The notes beneath the pieces are model-generated. The model saw only the letters and a program-made list of their open reading frames with translations, did no database searches and was not told the origin of the DNA. Both the position numbers and the translations under genes were made by a program. A stretch of 64,000 nt of DNA, from contig NZ_JAERSG010000005.1 in assembly GCF_016735675.1 (NCBI RefSeq), positions 186,001-250,000 of the forward strand. The letters are read 5' to 3'. Source of the stretch: Nocardioides baculatus (lineage in GTDB: Bacteria; Actinomycetota; Actinomycetes; Propionibacteriales; Nocardioidaceae). Of this stretch, positions 54,058-62,670 are shown in pieces. The first letter of the stretch is position 1. The number at the start of each line of letters is the position of its first letter.

Positions 54058-54060
54058 CGA
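54023..54060. repeat. Dispersed repeat, family II (half-copy) at a gene start
   Basis: GGTTTCGAGGCTCGCTGCGC and the following CTCGCACCTCAACCACCGA match the right arm of the inverted repeat at 13922-13959 with a few changes. It overlaps the start codon of the kinase gene. Confidence 0.75.
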
Positions 54061-54069
54061 TGCGGCCCG

Positions 54070-54909
54070 TCATCGCGTCCCGTAGGTCCGGCTGACGACC
54101 TCGTCGAACACCCGGTCCGGAAGCAGGTCGCGTGACGTGGTGATCGTCCGCGCACCGCGACCGACGGGATAGCGGGCGGCGGGGCGAGAGACGGTGGCGG
54201 CCTTGACGATCTTGTCCGCCACCTCCTCCGGCGTCGAGGCGCGGGACGGCTCGTCGAAGCGGGTGAGCACCGCGTGCGCGCGGCGGGCGTGCTCGGCGTA
54301 CGCCCCGTCGCCGGAGCGCTCGAGCAGCGAGTCACGGGCGATCTCGTTCCACTCGGTGCGGATCGGGCCGGGCTCGATGAGGACGACCTTGATGCCGAAG
54401 GGCCGCAGCTCCATCCGCAGGCTGTCGCTGAAGCCCTCCACGGCGAACTTGGTCGCGTGGTACCACGCACCGAACGGCTCGTAGAACTTCCCGCCGATCG
54501 AGGAGATGTTGATGATCCGGCCGGACTTCTGCGCGCGCATGTGCGGCGTGACGAGCTGCACCAGCCGGGCGAGGCCGAAGACGTTGACCTCGAACTGGCG
54601 CCGCGCCTCGTCGATCGGCACGTCCTCGACGGCGCCGTACGACCCGTAGCCGGCGTTGTTGACCAGGACGTCGATCCGCCCCTCCTCGTCGATGATCCGG
54701 GCGATCCCGGCCGTCATCGAGGCGTCGTCGGTGACGTCCATGGCGAAGGTGTGCACGCCGTCCGCGGCGAGGCCGGCCATCTTGTCGACGCGGCGCGCGA
54801 CGGCGTACACCGTGAAGCCCCGGGCGCGTAACGCGCGGGCCGTGGACTCGCCGATGCCGGACGATCCACCGGTGACCAGGGCGATGGGCGAGGTGGCGGG
54901 GGAGGTCAT
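54070..54909 (-). CDS. SDR family oxidoreductase
   Basis: This 279-residue classical short-chain dehydrogenase has TGGSSGIGEST near residue 13, NNAGYGSYG, and YHATK as catalytic motif, with a longer C-terminus typical of 17-beta-hydroxysteroid-like members. The substrate is unknown. ATG 54909 follows TACGCT by six bases on its strand, giving a leaderless arrangement. It ends 12 bases before the kinase gene and the two may be cotranscribed. Confidence 0.87.
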   Translation of the reverse strand: MTSPATSPIALVTGGSSGIGESTARALRARGFTVYAVARRVDKMAGLAADGVHTFAMDVTDDASMTAGIARIIDEEGRIDVLVNNAGYGSYGAVEDVPIDEARRQFEVNVFGLARLVQLVTPHMRAQKSGRIINISSIGGKFYEPFGAWYHATKFAVEGFSDSLRMELRPFGIKVVLIEPGPIRTEWNEIARDSLLERSGDGAYAEHARRAHAVLTRFDEPSRASTPEEVADKIVKAATVSRPAARYPVGRGARTITTSRDLLPDRVFDEVVSRTYGTR

Positions 54910-54915
54910 GACGCG

Positions 54916-54921
54916 AGCGTA
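54916..54921 (-). promoter_or_regulatory. -10 element of a leaderless promoter (second SDR gene)
   Basis: Read on the minus strand, TACGCT is followed by six bases and then ATG 54909. Confidence 0.5.
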
Positions 54922-54986
54922 GTGCGGCCGCGGGGGAAGCCCGCCGGGTCGCGTTCCCACCCGTAGGGGCGCATACTGGTCAGACG

Positions 54987-55208
54987 ATGACCAGTTCGCA
55001 CGGCTCACGGCCGAGGCACCTCAGCAGCAGTCCGTTCGCACCCGCCACCGAGGCGGTGGTGGAGGTCTTCGAGGTCGGCGACCGGGTCTGCCACGACCTC
55101 TACGGTCTCGGGACCGTCACGGCACTCGACACCCATGCCGTCACGGTGAACTTTGGCGAGCAGTCGGTGCGGATCAAGCCGCCCTACGCCAAGCTCCAGC
55201 ACCTCTAG
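54987..55208 (+). CDS. Small SH3-like protein
   Basis: This 73-residue protein has a 47-residue C-terminal domain of strand-turn type (FEVGDRVCHDLYGLGTVT, VNFGEQSVRIK), reminiscent of SH3/KOW folds that bind nucleic acid. The function is unknown. CATACT lies upstream as a possible -10. It is a single gene between divergent and parallel neighbours. Confidence 0.7.
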   Translation: MTSSHGSRPRHLSSSPFAPATEAVVEVFEVGDRVCHDLYGLGTVTALDTHAVTVNFGEQSVRIKPPYAKLQHL

Positions 55209-55249
55209 GCCTGAGGGCCTCTCGACGACCGAACCCGTGATCCAGGTCG

Positions 55250-56059
55250 ATGGCTGACGAGCGCGCGGAGGCCCGCCGCGCGAACCGGCGGCGGGTGGTC
55301 GGACATCACGTCATCTGGGCGGTCAGCGCCGTCGGTGCCGTGATCGCGGCGTGGGCGACCACGGGGACGATCGGCGAGGCCGCGTTCTGGGCGCCGTGTG
55401 CCGTCGGGATCGGGTTCGGTGCGGCCGGCACGACGTGGGCGGTGACGGCCGGCGAGGTCACGCGGGAGGAGCGACCGCGCGGCACTCCGCACCCGCGGTC
55501 CCGCCGGGCAAGGGGTGAGACCCCGCCGCGGGAGCTCGCTCCGCCCTGGCGCTGGCCGATGGTGCTGGCGTACGCCGTGCCCGTACCAGTCGCGATGGTG
55601 GTCGCCCCCTACGCCCGCGGTGCCGAGGACCCGCACGTCCTTGCGGCCGTGCAGCCGTTCGCCGTGCTCATCGGCTGGCTCTGCGGCCTGCTCGTCTTCC
55701 TCTTCGTCCAGCTCTTCCGCCTGGTCCTCGCCGGGGTCGTCGGCTTCGGTCGACCGCTCGCGACCGGGGAGGTCGAGGGCGAGGACGTGCCTCGTGCATG
55801 GTTCGTCGGACCCTTCGTCGGAACGGCCTCCCTGCTCGCACTGCCTCTGGTCCTGGTCGGACCGCTCGCCTACGAAAGCCCCTACCGCCGCGACGTCCTG
55901 CCGCTCCTCGGCGTCGTTCGCGACGGTGTCGACGTCGACCACCCGATCCTGCTCGGGATGAGCCAGGTGGCCACCTGGGCGATCGTGCTGGGTCTGCTCG
56001 CCGGGTGGCTGACGCACCGCACCGTCGGTGCCCGAGCGGTGGCGTCCTACCGTGAGTGA
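55250..56059 (+). CDS. Polytopic membrane protein of unknown function
   Basis: This 269-residue protein has about six membrane helices (two at 20-70, one near 105, one near 140-165, two at 185-260) and charged loops. No family was recognised. Its stop overlaps the next gene's start region (GTG 56052), so it forms an operon with the serine hydrolase and the small gene that follows. ATG 55250 has little ribosome site; an upstream TTG is not visible. Confidence 0.75.
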   Translation: MADERAEARRANRRRVVGHHVIWAVSAVGAVIAAWATTGTIGEAAFWAPCAVGIGFGAAGTTWAVTAGEVTREERPRGTPHPRSRRARGETPPRELAPPWRWPMVLAYAVPVPVAMVVAPYARGAEDPHVLAAVQPFAVLIGWLCGLLVFLFVQLFRLVLAGVVGFGRPLATGEVEGEDVPRAWFVGPFVGTASLLALPLVLVGPLAYESPYRRDVLPLLGVVRDGVDVDHPILLGMSQVATWAIVLGLLAGWLTHRTVGARAVASYRE

Positions 56060-57191
56060 CCTCCGGGACGCGCTGCGACCGTACGTCGACTCGGGCGCGG
56101 TCCCGGGCCTGGTGGCCCTGGTCGCTCGCGGGGACGACGTGGAGGTGGTCGCGCTCGGCGTGCAGGGCACGAGCGGGGCGCCGATGCGGCGCGACTCGAT
56201 CTTCCGCGGCGCGTCCATCACGAAGCCGCTGACCGCCGCGCTGGCGATCACGGTGATCGAGGAAGGGTTCTTCGACCTCGACGACCCGGTCGACGAGGTC
56301 CTCCCGGAGCTCGCCGCGCCGCGCGTGCTGCGGACGCTCGACAGCGGGCTCGACGACACGGTGGCGGCCGAGCGTCCGATCACCGCGCGCCACCTGCTGA
56401 CCGGCACGGCCGGGCACGGCTTCGCGACGTGGGAGTCGCCGGTCATCGGGCTGCTGATGGAGCGGCTCGGCCAGGCCGCCGACGACATCCACGACGTGCC
56501 GGAGCCCGACGAGTGGATGCGGCGGCTCGGCGAGATCCCGCTGATGCACCAGCCGGGGGAGGGCTGGACCTACAACGCGTCGTACGACGTCCTCGCCGTG
56601 CTGCTCTCCCGCGCGACCGGGGAGTTCTTCGCCGACCTGATGGCCGACCGGCTCCTCGAGCCGCTCGGGATGGTGGACACGGGTTTCCATGTGCCGGCGG
56701 AGAAGCTCGACCGGTTCACGACGCTGTGGTCCCGCGACGACCACGGGGTGCTCCAGGTCAGCGACGAGGTGGATGGCGTGTTCACCACCGAGCCTGCCTT
56801 CGCGTCGGGGTCGGGCGGGCTCGTCACGACGGTCGACGACTGGCTGGCGTTCGGCCGGATGCTGGTCAACGGCGGCATGGGTGCGGACTGGCGGATCATG
56901 CACGAGGACTCGGTGCGTCTGATGACGACCGACCAGATCACCGCGAAGCACCGCGAGATGGGCGGCTTCTTCCTCGACGGCCAGGGCTGGGGGTTTGGCG
57001 GCGGGGTCGACACCGAGCTGATCGACCCGTGGAACGTGGTCGGCCGCTACGGCTGGGTCGGCGGCACCGGCACGTCGGCGTACGTCCATCCGGACGGCAC
57101 GGTCGCGGTGCTGCTGACGCAGGTCGGGCTGGCGGACCCGGCGGTGGAGATGATGCAGGCGTTCTGGCGGGCGAGCGCAGGGCTGCCGTGA
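56052..57191 (+). CDS. Serine hydrolase, beta-lactamase class C / DD-peptidase fold
   Basis: This protein has 379 residues from GTG 56052. The SxxK motif is SITK near residue 56, and YNASYDVLAV near 175 takes the place of the YxN motif. The last motif, usually HxG, reads GGTGTSAYVHP. The layout fits the EstB/serine hydrolase class C group, which includes esterases and peptidases; a true beta-lactamase role is unlikely. There is no signal peptide, so it should be cytosolic. It overlaps both neighbours. Confidence 0.87.
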   Translation: MSDLRDALRPYVDSGAVPGLVALVARGDDVEVVALGVQGTSGAPMRRDSIFRGASITKPLTAALAITVIEEGFFDLDDPVDEVLPELAAPRVLRTLDSGLDDTVAAERPITARHLLTGTAGHGFATWESPVIGLLMERLGQAADDIHDVPEPDEWMRRLGEIPLMHQPGEGWTYNASYDVLAVLLSRATGEFFADLMADRLLEPLGMVDTGFHVPAEKLDRFTTLWSRDDHGVLQVSDEVDGVFTTEPAFASGSGGLVTTVDDWLAFGRMLVNGGMGADWRIMHEDSVRLMTTDQITAKHREMGGFFLDGQGWGFGGGVDTELIDPWNVVGRYGWVGGTGTSAYVHPDGTVAVLLTQVGLADPAVEMMQAFWRASAGLP

Positions 57192-57511
57192 AGCGATTGG
57201 AGCTCGTCGACGGCGCCCAGGTGGAAGCGCCGTCGCCCGGAACGGTGAGCGACGCCGTCCGCACCCTGAGTCCCCGCATCGAGTTCGTGGTCCTGCGCGA
57301 GACCGCCGGCGGCTTCGTCCAGGCTGCGTGGGGGCCGTCGGTCGACCTGCCGGAGGGCAGCTACGTGCTGGAGACGGCGGGCGAGCACGTCGACGAGCAT
57401 GTGCGGGCCGAGGTCACGGACGTCGACCAGCTGGTCGCAGCCTTCCTGGGGTTCCTCGACGGGGACCGGGGTTGGGTGGACACGTTCGCGTGGACGCCGT
57501 GGACCACGTGA
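57188..57511 (+). CDS. Hypothetical protein coupled to the serine hydrolase
   Basis: This 107-residue protein starts at GTG 57188 in the hydrolase stop codon. It is an alpha/beta domain with strongly charged and aromatic positions and a WVDTFAW ending. Family unknown. Tight coupling suggests it is expressed with the hydrolase, not that it acts with it. Confidence 0.62.
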   Translation: MKRLELVDGAQVEAPSPGTVSDAVRTLSPRIEFVVLRETAGGFVQAAWGPSVDLPEGSYVLETAGEHVDEHVRAEVTDVDQLVAAFLGFLDGDRGWVDTFAWTPWTT

Positions 57512-57613
57512 GGTGCGAGGGGCAGCGACAGAGGGGCGACGGACGCCGGCCCGGTCGGGCCCGGGAGCGACTGAGGCCACCCCGATGGGCATTGCGCTCG
57601 TCCGCGCCGTCGC

Positions 57614-57619
57614 TACGTT
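57614..57619 (+). promoter_or_regulatory. -10 element of a leaderless promoter (79-residue protein)
   Basis: TACGTT is followed by seven bases and then ATG 57627, without a ribosome site. Confidence 0.45.
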
Positions 57620-57626
57620 GGAACGC

Positions 57627-57866
57627 ATGACTGACGAGGAGAAGCAGGCAGCGATCGAGGCGGCCCAGCGCGTGGTCGACCAGGTGAGCTCGTACCAGTA
57701 CAGCGCCGAGGACGCCGACATGGCCGCGGAGCTCGACAAGGGTCTCGCCGAGGCGCGGGTGTCCCTGAGCGACGACGAGCGCACGCGCATCCTGGCCGAG
57801 ATCGACGGCCTGAAGGACGAGGAGTCGAGCACCCCGCAGGTCCGTTCCGCCACGCCGGTGGCCTGA
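57627..57866 (+). CDS. Small helical acidic protein
   Basis: This 79-residue protein is mostly helical, with Asp/Glu- and Ala-rich stretches. The function is unknown. Leaderless-type spacing before ATG 57627 supports it. The next gene begins four bases after its stop, so the two are probably cotranscribed. Confidence 0.65.
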   Translation: MTDEEKQAAIEAAQRVVDQVSSYQYSAEDADMAAELDKGLAEARVSLSDDERTRILAEIDGLKDEESSTPQVRSATPVA

Positions 57867-57870
57867 GCCG

Positions 57871-58371
57871 ATGGACTCCCGTGGCGTGCTGACCGAGGCC
57901 TTCGGCCGGATCACCGAGCTGTACGACGGCGTGTCCGAGGGGCTCGACGACGAGACCCTCCACCACCGACCGGGCGGCACCGGCAACCCGGTCGCCTGGC
58001 TGCTGTGGCACCTCGCGCGCGTGCAGGACGACCACATCGCCCACCTCGCCGACGCCCCGCAGGTGTGGGAGGAGTGGCAGGAGCGGTTCGGCCTGCCCAA
58101 CGGCACCGACGACATCGGCTATGGGCACAGCAGCGAGCAGGTCGACGCCATCCGGATCACCGACCTCGACCTGCTCGTGGCCTATCACCACGAGGTCACC
58201 CTCGCGACCGCCCGCTATCTCGAGACGGTGGATGACCACGAGCTCGAGCGCGAGGTCGACCAGAACTGGGACCCGCCGGTCACGGCCGGCCAACGGCTCG
58301 TCAGCATCATCGGCGACTGCCTCCAGCACCTGGGCCAGGCGGCTTACGTCAAGGGTCTGCGGCAGGGCTGA
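57871..58371 (+). CDS. DinB-family metal-binding protein
   Basis: This 166-residue four-helix protein of the DinB/DUF664 type has metal-ligand histidines in WLLWHLARVQDDH near residue 47 and DCLQHLGQAAYVKGL near the end. Mycothiol-dependent enzymes of this fold act on small molecules in actinobacteria; the substrate here is unknown. ATG 57871 follows the preceding stop by four bases. Confidence 0.85.
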   Translation: MDSRGVLTEAFGRITELYDGVSEGLDDETLHHRPGGTGNPVAWLLWHLARVQDDHIAHLADAPQVWEEWQERFGLPNGTDDIGYGHSSEQVDAIRITDLDLLVAYHHEVTLATARYLETVDDHELEREVDQNWDPPVTAGQRLVSIIGDCLQHLGQAAYVKGLRQG

Positions 58372-58436
58372 GTCACTGTCCACAGATTGCTCGGACGGTC
58401 TCGCGGGTGACGTCGCCAGCGGCGTTGACTGGGCAG

Positions 58437-59696
58437 ATGCCTAGGTCTCGGAAGCGCACCCCTCGCAATCGTTCGATTCGTCAACGTCGTCGGGCGCGGC
58501 AGCAGCGCGCGAATGCCGGACGACGAGTCGTCGCGACGCTTCGCCCAGGGGAATCGCTCGAACACCTGATCACGCCCGAAGACGTCGAGATCTTGCAGAA
58601 GGCGCTGGATGCCGAGGTCAGGGGCGACGCCACCGGCGCATGGCAGCACCACATGTCGGGGCTGATCGTCGAGGAGTCGCTCACCCATCACAGCCTGCGA
58701 GAGCTCGCCGTCCTGGGCGATGACGCGCCCGCATGGATGTGCTCGCGCTGGGCGGTCGACCAGTCCCTGAGGTGGATGCTGGTCTGCGAAGACCCTAGGT
58801 GCGACGAGATCGTGCGACTGGTGCTTGCCGGACTGCACGACGACCAGCTCGAGCGCCTGCTGGACGACCTGTTGGCGCTGAAGGAGTACGGCACCTTGGT
58901 GGCGGCCACGGACTGGGTCTACCAGCAGCTCGCCGCGTACGAGTACGGCGGGCTCCGAGACTTCCTCGACGTGCGCGCAGAGGGCGGACTTCTCGAGCGA
59001 CTGGACCACATCGACGAGTGGGAGCGCTCGGCCATCAGCTCCTACGAGCTGGTCGGGGTACGCGACGACGTGATCGAGGTCCGGCGACTCTCCGACGACG
59101 TGACCGAAGAGCTCCTCAACCTGGGCGCGACGACGGACATCGGCCCCGGCGCCTACGTCGTCGGACGCGTGGTTCCGACATCCGCGTGGCCCTTCGCCAT
59201 GTTCGAGTCACGGCCTCTGCCGGTCGATGTCGAGACGGCTCGCGCCGTGGGGGAGCGGATGTCGAGCGAGGGCGACTTTGGGTGGTTCTGGGCTCTGGCC
59301 GAGGCGCACGGGGACGGCAGGCTCCCGTCGGGTGCCACCTGCCGAAACACCACGCTCTGGTCCACGGACGTCATACCCGATCGTGGTCGATCGACCGGCG
59401 AACCTTCCCCGCGCATGCGTGACCTCATGAACGCCGGACTGTCCGAGTACGTCGCCAACTGCGTCACGGTCGTGGAGGTCGGGCTCATCGTCGCCGAGGT
59501 GAGCGGCGACGTGGGAGCCATCGCGTCCCACGTCACCGCGTCGATGATCGATCCACGGGTCCACGACGCACTGCGGCACCACGGCGTCGAGCCCGGCCGT
59601 GGGCCGCTGTGGCGGGTGCTTGCAGCCGGCACGCCATCGCCTGTCCGCGAACGCTGCCTCGAGCTCGCTGAGCTGAGCGAGCAAGCAGCCGCCTGA
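58437..59696 (+). CDS. Hypothetical protein with a basic N-terminus
   Basis: This protein has 419 residues from ATG 58437 (an upstream in-frame ATG at 58407 adds ten). The first 35 residues are very rich in Arg (RKRTPRNRSIRQRRRARQ), perhaps nucleic-acid binding. The rest is helical, with SEC-C-type length but no cysteine signature. No family was recognised. It has no membrane segment. Confidence 0.6.
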   Translation: MPRSRKRTPRNRSIRQRRRARQQRANAGRRVVATLRPGESLEHLITPEDVEILQKALDAEVRGDATGAWQHHMSGLIVEESLTHHSLRELAVLGDDAPAWMCSRWAVDQSLRWMLVCEDPRCDEIVRLVLAGLHDDQLERLLDDLLALKEYGTLVAATDWVYQQLAAYEYGGLRDFLDVRAEGGLLERLDHIDEWERSAISSYELVGVRDDVIEVRRLSDDVTEELLNLGATTDIGPGAYVVGRVVPTSAWPFAMFESRPLPVDVETARAVGERMSSEGDFGWFWALAEAHGDGRLPSGATCRNTTLWSTDVIPDRGRSTGEPSPRMRDLMNAGLSEYVANCVTVVEVGLIVAEVSGDVGAIASHVTASMIDPRVHDALRHHGVEPGRGPLWRVLAAGTPSPVRERCLELAELSEQAAA

Positions 59697-59697
59697 C

Positions 59698-59716
59698 GTG
59701 TGTGTAGCATGTGTGT
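59698..59716 (+). promoter_or_regulatory. -10 element and GTGTGTA direct repeat before the second antitoxin
   Basis: TAGCAT (59705-59710) is followed by six bases and then ATG 59717. GTGTGTA occurs twice around it with a four-base gap, probably the autoregulatory operator of the pair. Confidence 0.5.
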
Positions 59717-59944
59717 ATGGCACGCCTCAACGTCTACGTCCCGGACGATCTCGCGGCCCGAGCACGTGAGGCGGGGCTCAACGTGTCGTCCCTGACCCAG
59801 CAGGCACTCGCCGGCGCGCTGGCGAGCACGCAGACGGACGCGTGGCTGAGCTCGCTTCCGAGACCGGGTGCGAGCTCGCTGGCTGCAGAGGTCGTGCTCG
59901 ACGCTCTCGACGCCGCCAGGGACGAGCTCGGGGCTCGTGGCTGA
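59717..59944 (+). CDS. Antitoxin of a VapBC-type pair (second)
   Basis: This 75-residue protein begins with a ribbon-helix-helix-like strand and helix (RLNVYVPDDLAARAREAGL) and ends in an Ala/Asp-rich tail. It overlaps the PIN toxin gene by eight bases. Its sequence resembles VapB/CcdA types used in other actinobacteria. It is unrelated at sequence level to the first antitoxin beyond the fold. Confidence 0.8.
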   Translation: MARLNVYVPDDLAARAREAGLNVSSLTQQALAGALASTQTDAWLSSLPRPGASSLAAEVVLDALDAARDELGARG

Positions 59945-60338
59945 CGCGTGGGTCGTCGATGCGTCGGTCCTGATCGACCTGGTCATCGGCGGCGCTTCCT
60001 CGGCCGCGAGCGCGGCGGCGTTGGTCGGTGGTCGCCTGCACGCGCCCGCGCATGTCGACGTCGAAGTCACTTCTGCGCTGGCCCGGCTCCAGCGTGCCGG
60101 CGTCGTGTCGCACCCCGCAGCGGGTCGTGCCCTTGCCGCCTTCGCCAGGACACCCCTCGAGCGACACGACCTCCCACCCCTGGTGTCCGGGGCGTGGAAG
60201 CGAACCTCCGCCCTCAGGGTTGCCGACGCCTTCTACGTCGAGCTGGCGCACCAGCTGGGCACGTCAGTGTTGACGATCGATGCGCGGCTGGCTCGCGCAT
60301 CGAAGATTGCCGTCCTCCCCGACGGTCTCGAGGGGTGA
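59937..60338 (+). CDS. PIN-domain toxin (VapC, second pair)
   Basis: This 133-residue PIN RNase has acidic sites at WVVDASVLIDL (D8), HVDVEVTSAL, RVADAFYVELA and TIDARLA. GTG 59937 overlaps the antitoxin end by eight bases. The target RNA is unknown. It is followed 34 bases later by the photolyase gene. Confidence 0.87.
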   Translation: MADAWVVDASVLIDLVIGGASSAASAAALVGGRLHAPAHVDVEVTSALARLQRAGVVSHPAAGRALAAFARTPLERHDLPPLVSGAWKRTSALRVADAFYVELAHQLGTSVLTIDARLARASKIAVLPDGLEG

Positions 60339-60360
60339 AGCCACCTCGGGGAGGTCGGCC

Positions 60361-60366
60361 TAGGGT
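60361..60366 (+). promoter_or_regulatory. -10 element of a leaderless promoter (photolyase gene)
   Basis: TAGGGT is followed by six bases and then ATG 60373, without a ribosome site. Confidence 0.5.
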
Positions 60367-60372
60367 CGAGGC

Positions 60373-61845
60373 ATGACGACCCGGTGGCTCTTCGGCGACC
60401 AGCTCGGCCCGCACTTCACCGACGACCATCGCGGTCCGCTGCTGATGGTCGAGTCGAAGGCGGTGTTCCGGCGTCGCCGCTTCCACCGGGCCAAGGCGCA
60501 CCTCGTGCTCAGCGCGATGCGGCACCGGGCCGCGCAGCTCGGCGACCGGCTGACCTACGTGCAGGCAGAGACGTACGCCGACGCCGCGCGCGCGGTCGAC
60601 GACGAGATCGAGGTCGTGCACCCGACGTCGTACGCCGCCCTGGGGCTGGTCGAACGGCTCGGGTGCACCGTCCTGCCGCCGCGCGGGTTCGCGACGCCGC
60701 GCGAGGACTTCGAGCGGTGGGCCGAAGGACGACGCGGCAAGCGGCTCCTGATGGAGGACTTCTACCGCCGCGCGCGGCTCGCGCACGGCGTCCTGCTCGA
60801 CGACGGTGAGCCGACCGGCGGGCAGTGGAACTTCGACCACGACAACCGCCAGCCGCCGCCGAAGGGGGCGACGACGCTCGGCGTCACCGAGCCGTGGTGG
60901 CCGACCGAGGACGACATCGACGCGGAGGTGCGCGACGACCTCGACCGGTGGGAGAACGAAGGCGTCGAGCTCATCGGCAACGACGGACCGCGGCTGTTCG
61001 CGGCGACCCGTCGCGAGGCGCTCGCGGCGCTCGACCACTTCGTCGAGCACCGGCTGCCGGAGTTCGGCGCCCACGAGGACGCGATCCTCGAGGGCGACCC
61101 GTGGATGGCGCACAGCCTGGTCAGCGCGCCGATGAACCTCGGGCTGCTCGACCCGCTCGAGGTCGTCGAGCGCGCCGAGGCGGCGTACCGCAGTGGTGCC
61201 GCGCCCATCGCCGGCGTCGAAGGGTTCGTCCGACAGGTGATCGGGTGGCGCGACTACGTCTGGCACACCTACTGGCACCAGGGCGACGGCTACCGCCGGG
61301 AGAACGCGCTCCGCGCGACCCAACGGATGCCGCAGTGGTTCGCCGAGCTCGACGCCGACGCCACCGACGCGCGCTGCCTCTCGCACACCCTCGGCCAGGT
61401 CGCCGACCACGGCTGGGTGCACCACATCCCGCGGCTGATGGTGCTGGGGTCGTACGCCCTGCAGCGCGGGTGGGCGCCGACGCAGGTCACCGACTGGTTC
61501 CACCGGGCCTTCGTCGACGGCTACGACTGGGTGATGGTGCCCAACATCGTGGGGATGTCGCAGCACGCCGACGGCGGCGTGATGATGACGAAGCCCTACA
61601 CGTCGGGCGGCGCCTACATCAACACGATGAGCGACCACTGCGGGTCGTGCCGCTTCGACCCGAAGGTGCGGGTGGGCGAGGACGCGTGCCCGTTCACGGC
61701 CGGCTACTGGTGGTTCCTCGACCGGCACCGTGAGACCTTCGCCGGCAACCACCGGATGTCACGCGCGGTCAACGGCCTCGACCGGCTCAAGGACCTCGAC
61801 GGACTCATCGAGCAGGAGGACGCGCGCGGCAACCGGGCTCCGTAG
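60373..61845 (+). CDS. Iron-sulfur bacterial cryptochrome/(6-4) photolyase-like protein
   Basis: This 490-residue protein of the FeS-BCP (PhrB-like) photolyase clade has an N-terminal DPRP domain (WLFGDQLGPHF at 5-15) and a C-terminal FAD-binding helical part. C335, C423, C426 and C439 have spacings 88, 3 and 13, the same as I recall for the four cluster cysteines of Agrobacterium PhrB. PhrB repairs (6-4) photoproducts with light; this protein may do the same. It stands alone with a leaderless start. Confidence 0.92.
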   Translation: MTTRWLFGDQLGPHFTDDHRGPLLMVESKAVFRRRRFHRAKAHLVLSAMRHRAAQLGDRLTYVQAETYADAARAVDDEIEVVHPTSYAALGLVERLGCTVLPPRGFATPREDFERWAEGRRGKRLLMEDFYRRARLAHGVLLDDGEPTGGQWNFDHDNRQPPPKGATTLGVTEPWWPTEDDIDAEVRDDLDRWENEGVELIGNDGPRLFAATRREALAALDHFVEHRLPEFGAHEDAILEGDPWMAHSLVSAPMNLGLLDPLEVVERAEAAYRSGAAPIAGVEGFVRQVIGWRDYVWHTYWHQGDGYRRENALRATQRMPQWFAELDADATDARCLSHTLGQVADHGWVHHIPRLMVLGSYALQRGWAPTQVTDWFHRAFVDGYDWVMVPNIVGMSQHADGGVMMTKPYTSGGAYINTMSDHCGSCRFDPKVRVGEDACPFTAGYWWFLDRHRETFAGNHRMSRAVNGLDRLKDLDGLIEQEDARGNRAP

Positions 61846-61851
61846 CGCGCA

Positions 61852-62583
61852 CTAGCCGCAGGGCAGCGAGCCGAGCCGCGCCAGGCCTTCGAGGTCGCCG
61901 GGACCGAACCCGACCTGGCCGGAGTTGTCGGCGAACATCAGCTCCATCGGCTCATTGACGTGCGCGAGCCCGACGACGTGCGCCAGCTCGTGGAGCACGA
62001 TCGCCTCCATCACGCGCGGCTGCTGCGCGACCGCGGCATCGGTGAACGCCTCGACGTCGAGGACGATGCCGCCGCTCACGAAGTGCAGGCTCCCACCTCC
62101 GCCGCGCTCGGCGATCGCGCCGCCGACGCCGGCGACCTGGTCCGCGAGATCGGGGTACTCCGCCGCTTCGGCCCACCCGATGATGACGGGATCCGCTCGG
62201 CCGAACAGCTTCACGCCGCCCGGAAACGGACGCTTGTCGGTGTCGCCCTCGTCCTCGAACGCCAGCCCGGTCGCGTCGCTGATCCTCGCGATCGCCCGGT
62301 CGATCAGCGCGCGGCCGCCCTGCGGCTCTCCGGACGGATTCACCCGGTAGCGGATCTCCTCGCACGGGTCCCAGCCGACCGGCTCGCTGTCGTCGCCAGG
62401 CTGGGTCATCGCATAGCTGAACGTCCCGCCCGCCCGTACGACGGTGGGCGCGGGCAGCGGTCGCTGCGCCCCGAGCCCGATCGCCCGGCGGACCGTCGCG
62501 AACTGGTCGGACGGGTGGAACGCCAGGATCGCGACCATCACCGCGACCGTGGCGATCACGGTCATCCAGGTCCGACGGGGCAC
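61852..62583 (-). CDS. Membrane-anchored matrixin-like zinc metalloprotease
   Basis: This protein has 243 residues from GTG 62583, which follows GACAAT by six bases on its strand; the frame remains open to TTG 62652 but without a start signal. One N-terminal membrane helix (about 7-24) is followed by a linker and a catalytic domain. The zinc site HELAHVVGLAH lies near residue 200, the HExxHxxGxxH form of metzincins, and a later methionine (ELMFADN) fits the Met-turn. The active site should face outside. Substrate unknown. Confidence 0.87.
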   Translation of the reverse strand: MPRRTWMTVIATVAVMVAILAFHPSDQFATVRRAIGLGAQRPLPAPTVVRAGGTFSYAMTQPGDDSEPVGWDPCEEIRYRVNPSGEPQGGRALIDRAIARISDATGLAFEDEGDTDKRPFPGGVKLFGRADPVIIGWAEAAEYPDLADQVAGVGGAIAERGGGGSLHFVSGGIVLDVEAFTDAAVAQQPRVMEAIVLHELAHVVGLAHVNEPMELMFADNSGQVGFGPGDLEGLARLGSLPCG

Positions 62584-62670
62584 CTGACGATTGTCGGGTG
62601 CGGGTGGGCGTGCGTCAGCGGTTTGCGCCGGCCTGCGGTCACTCCGCGGCAACAGTGGAGCGCTCGACCC

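Noticed and set aside
56429..57187. Long upstream extension of the 107-residue gene after the serine hydrolase
   Set aside because: It is an out-of-frame reading of the hydrolase gene; GTG 57188 at the stop codon is the natural start.
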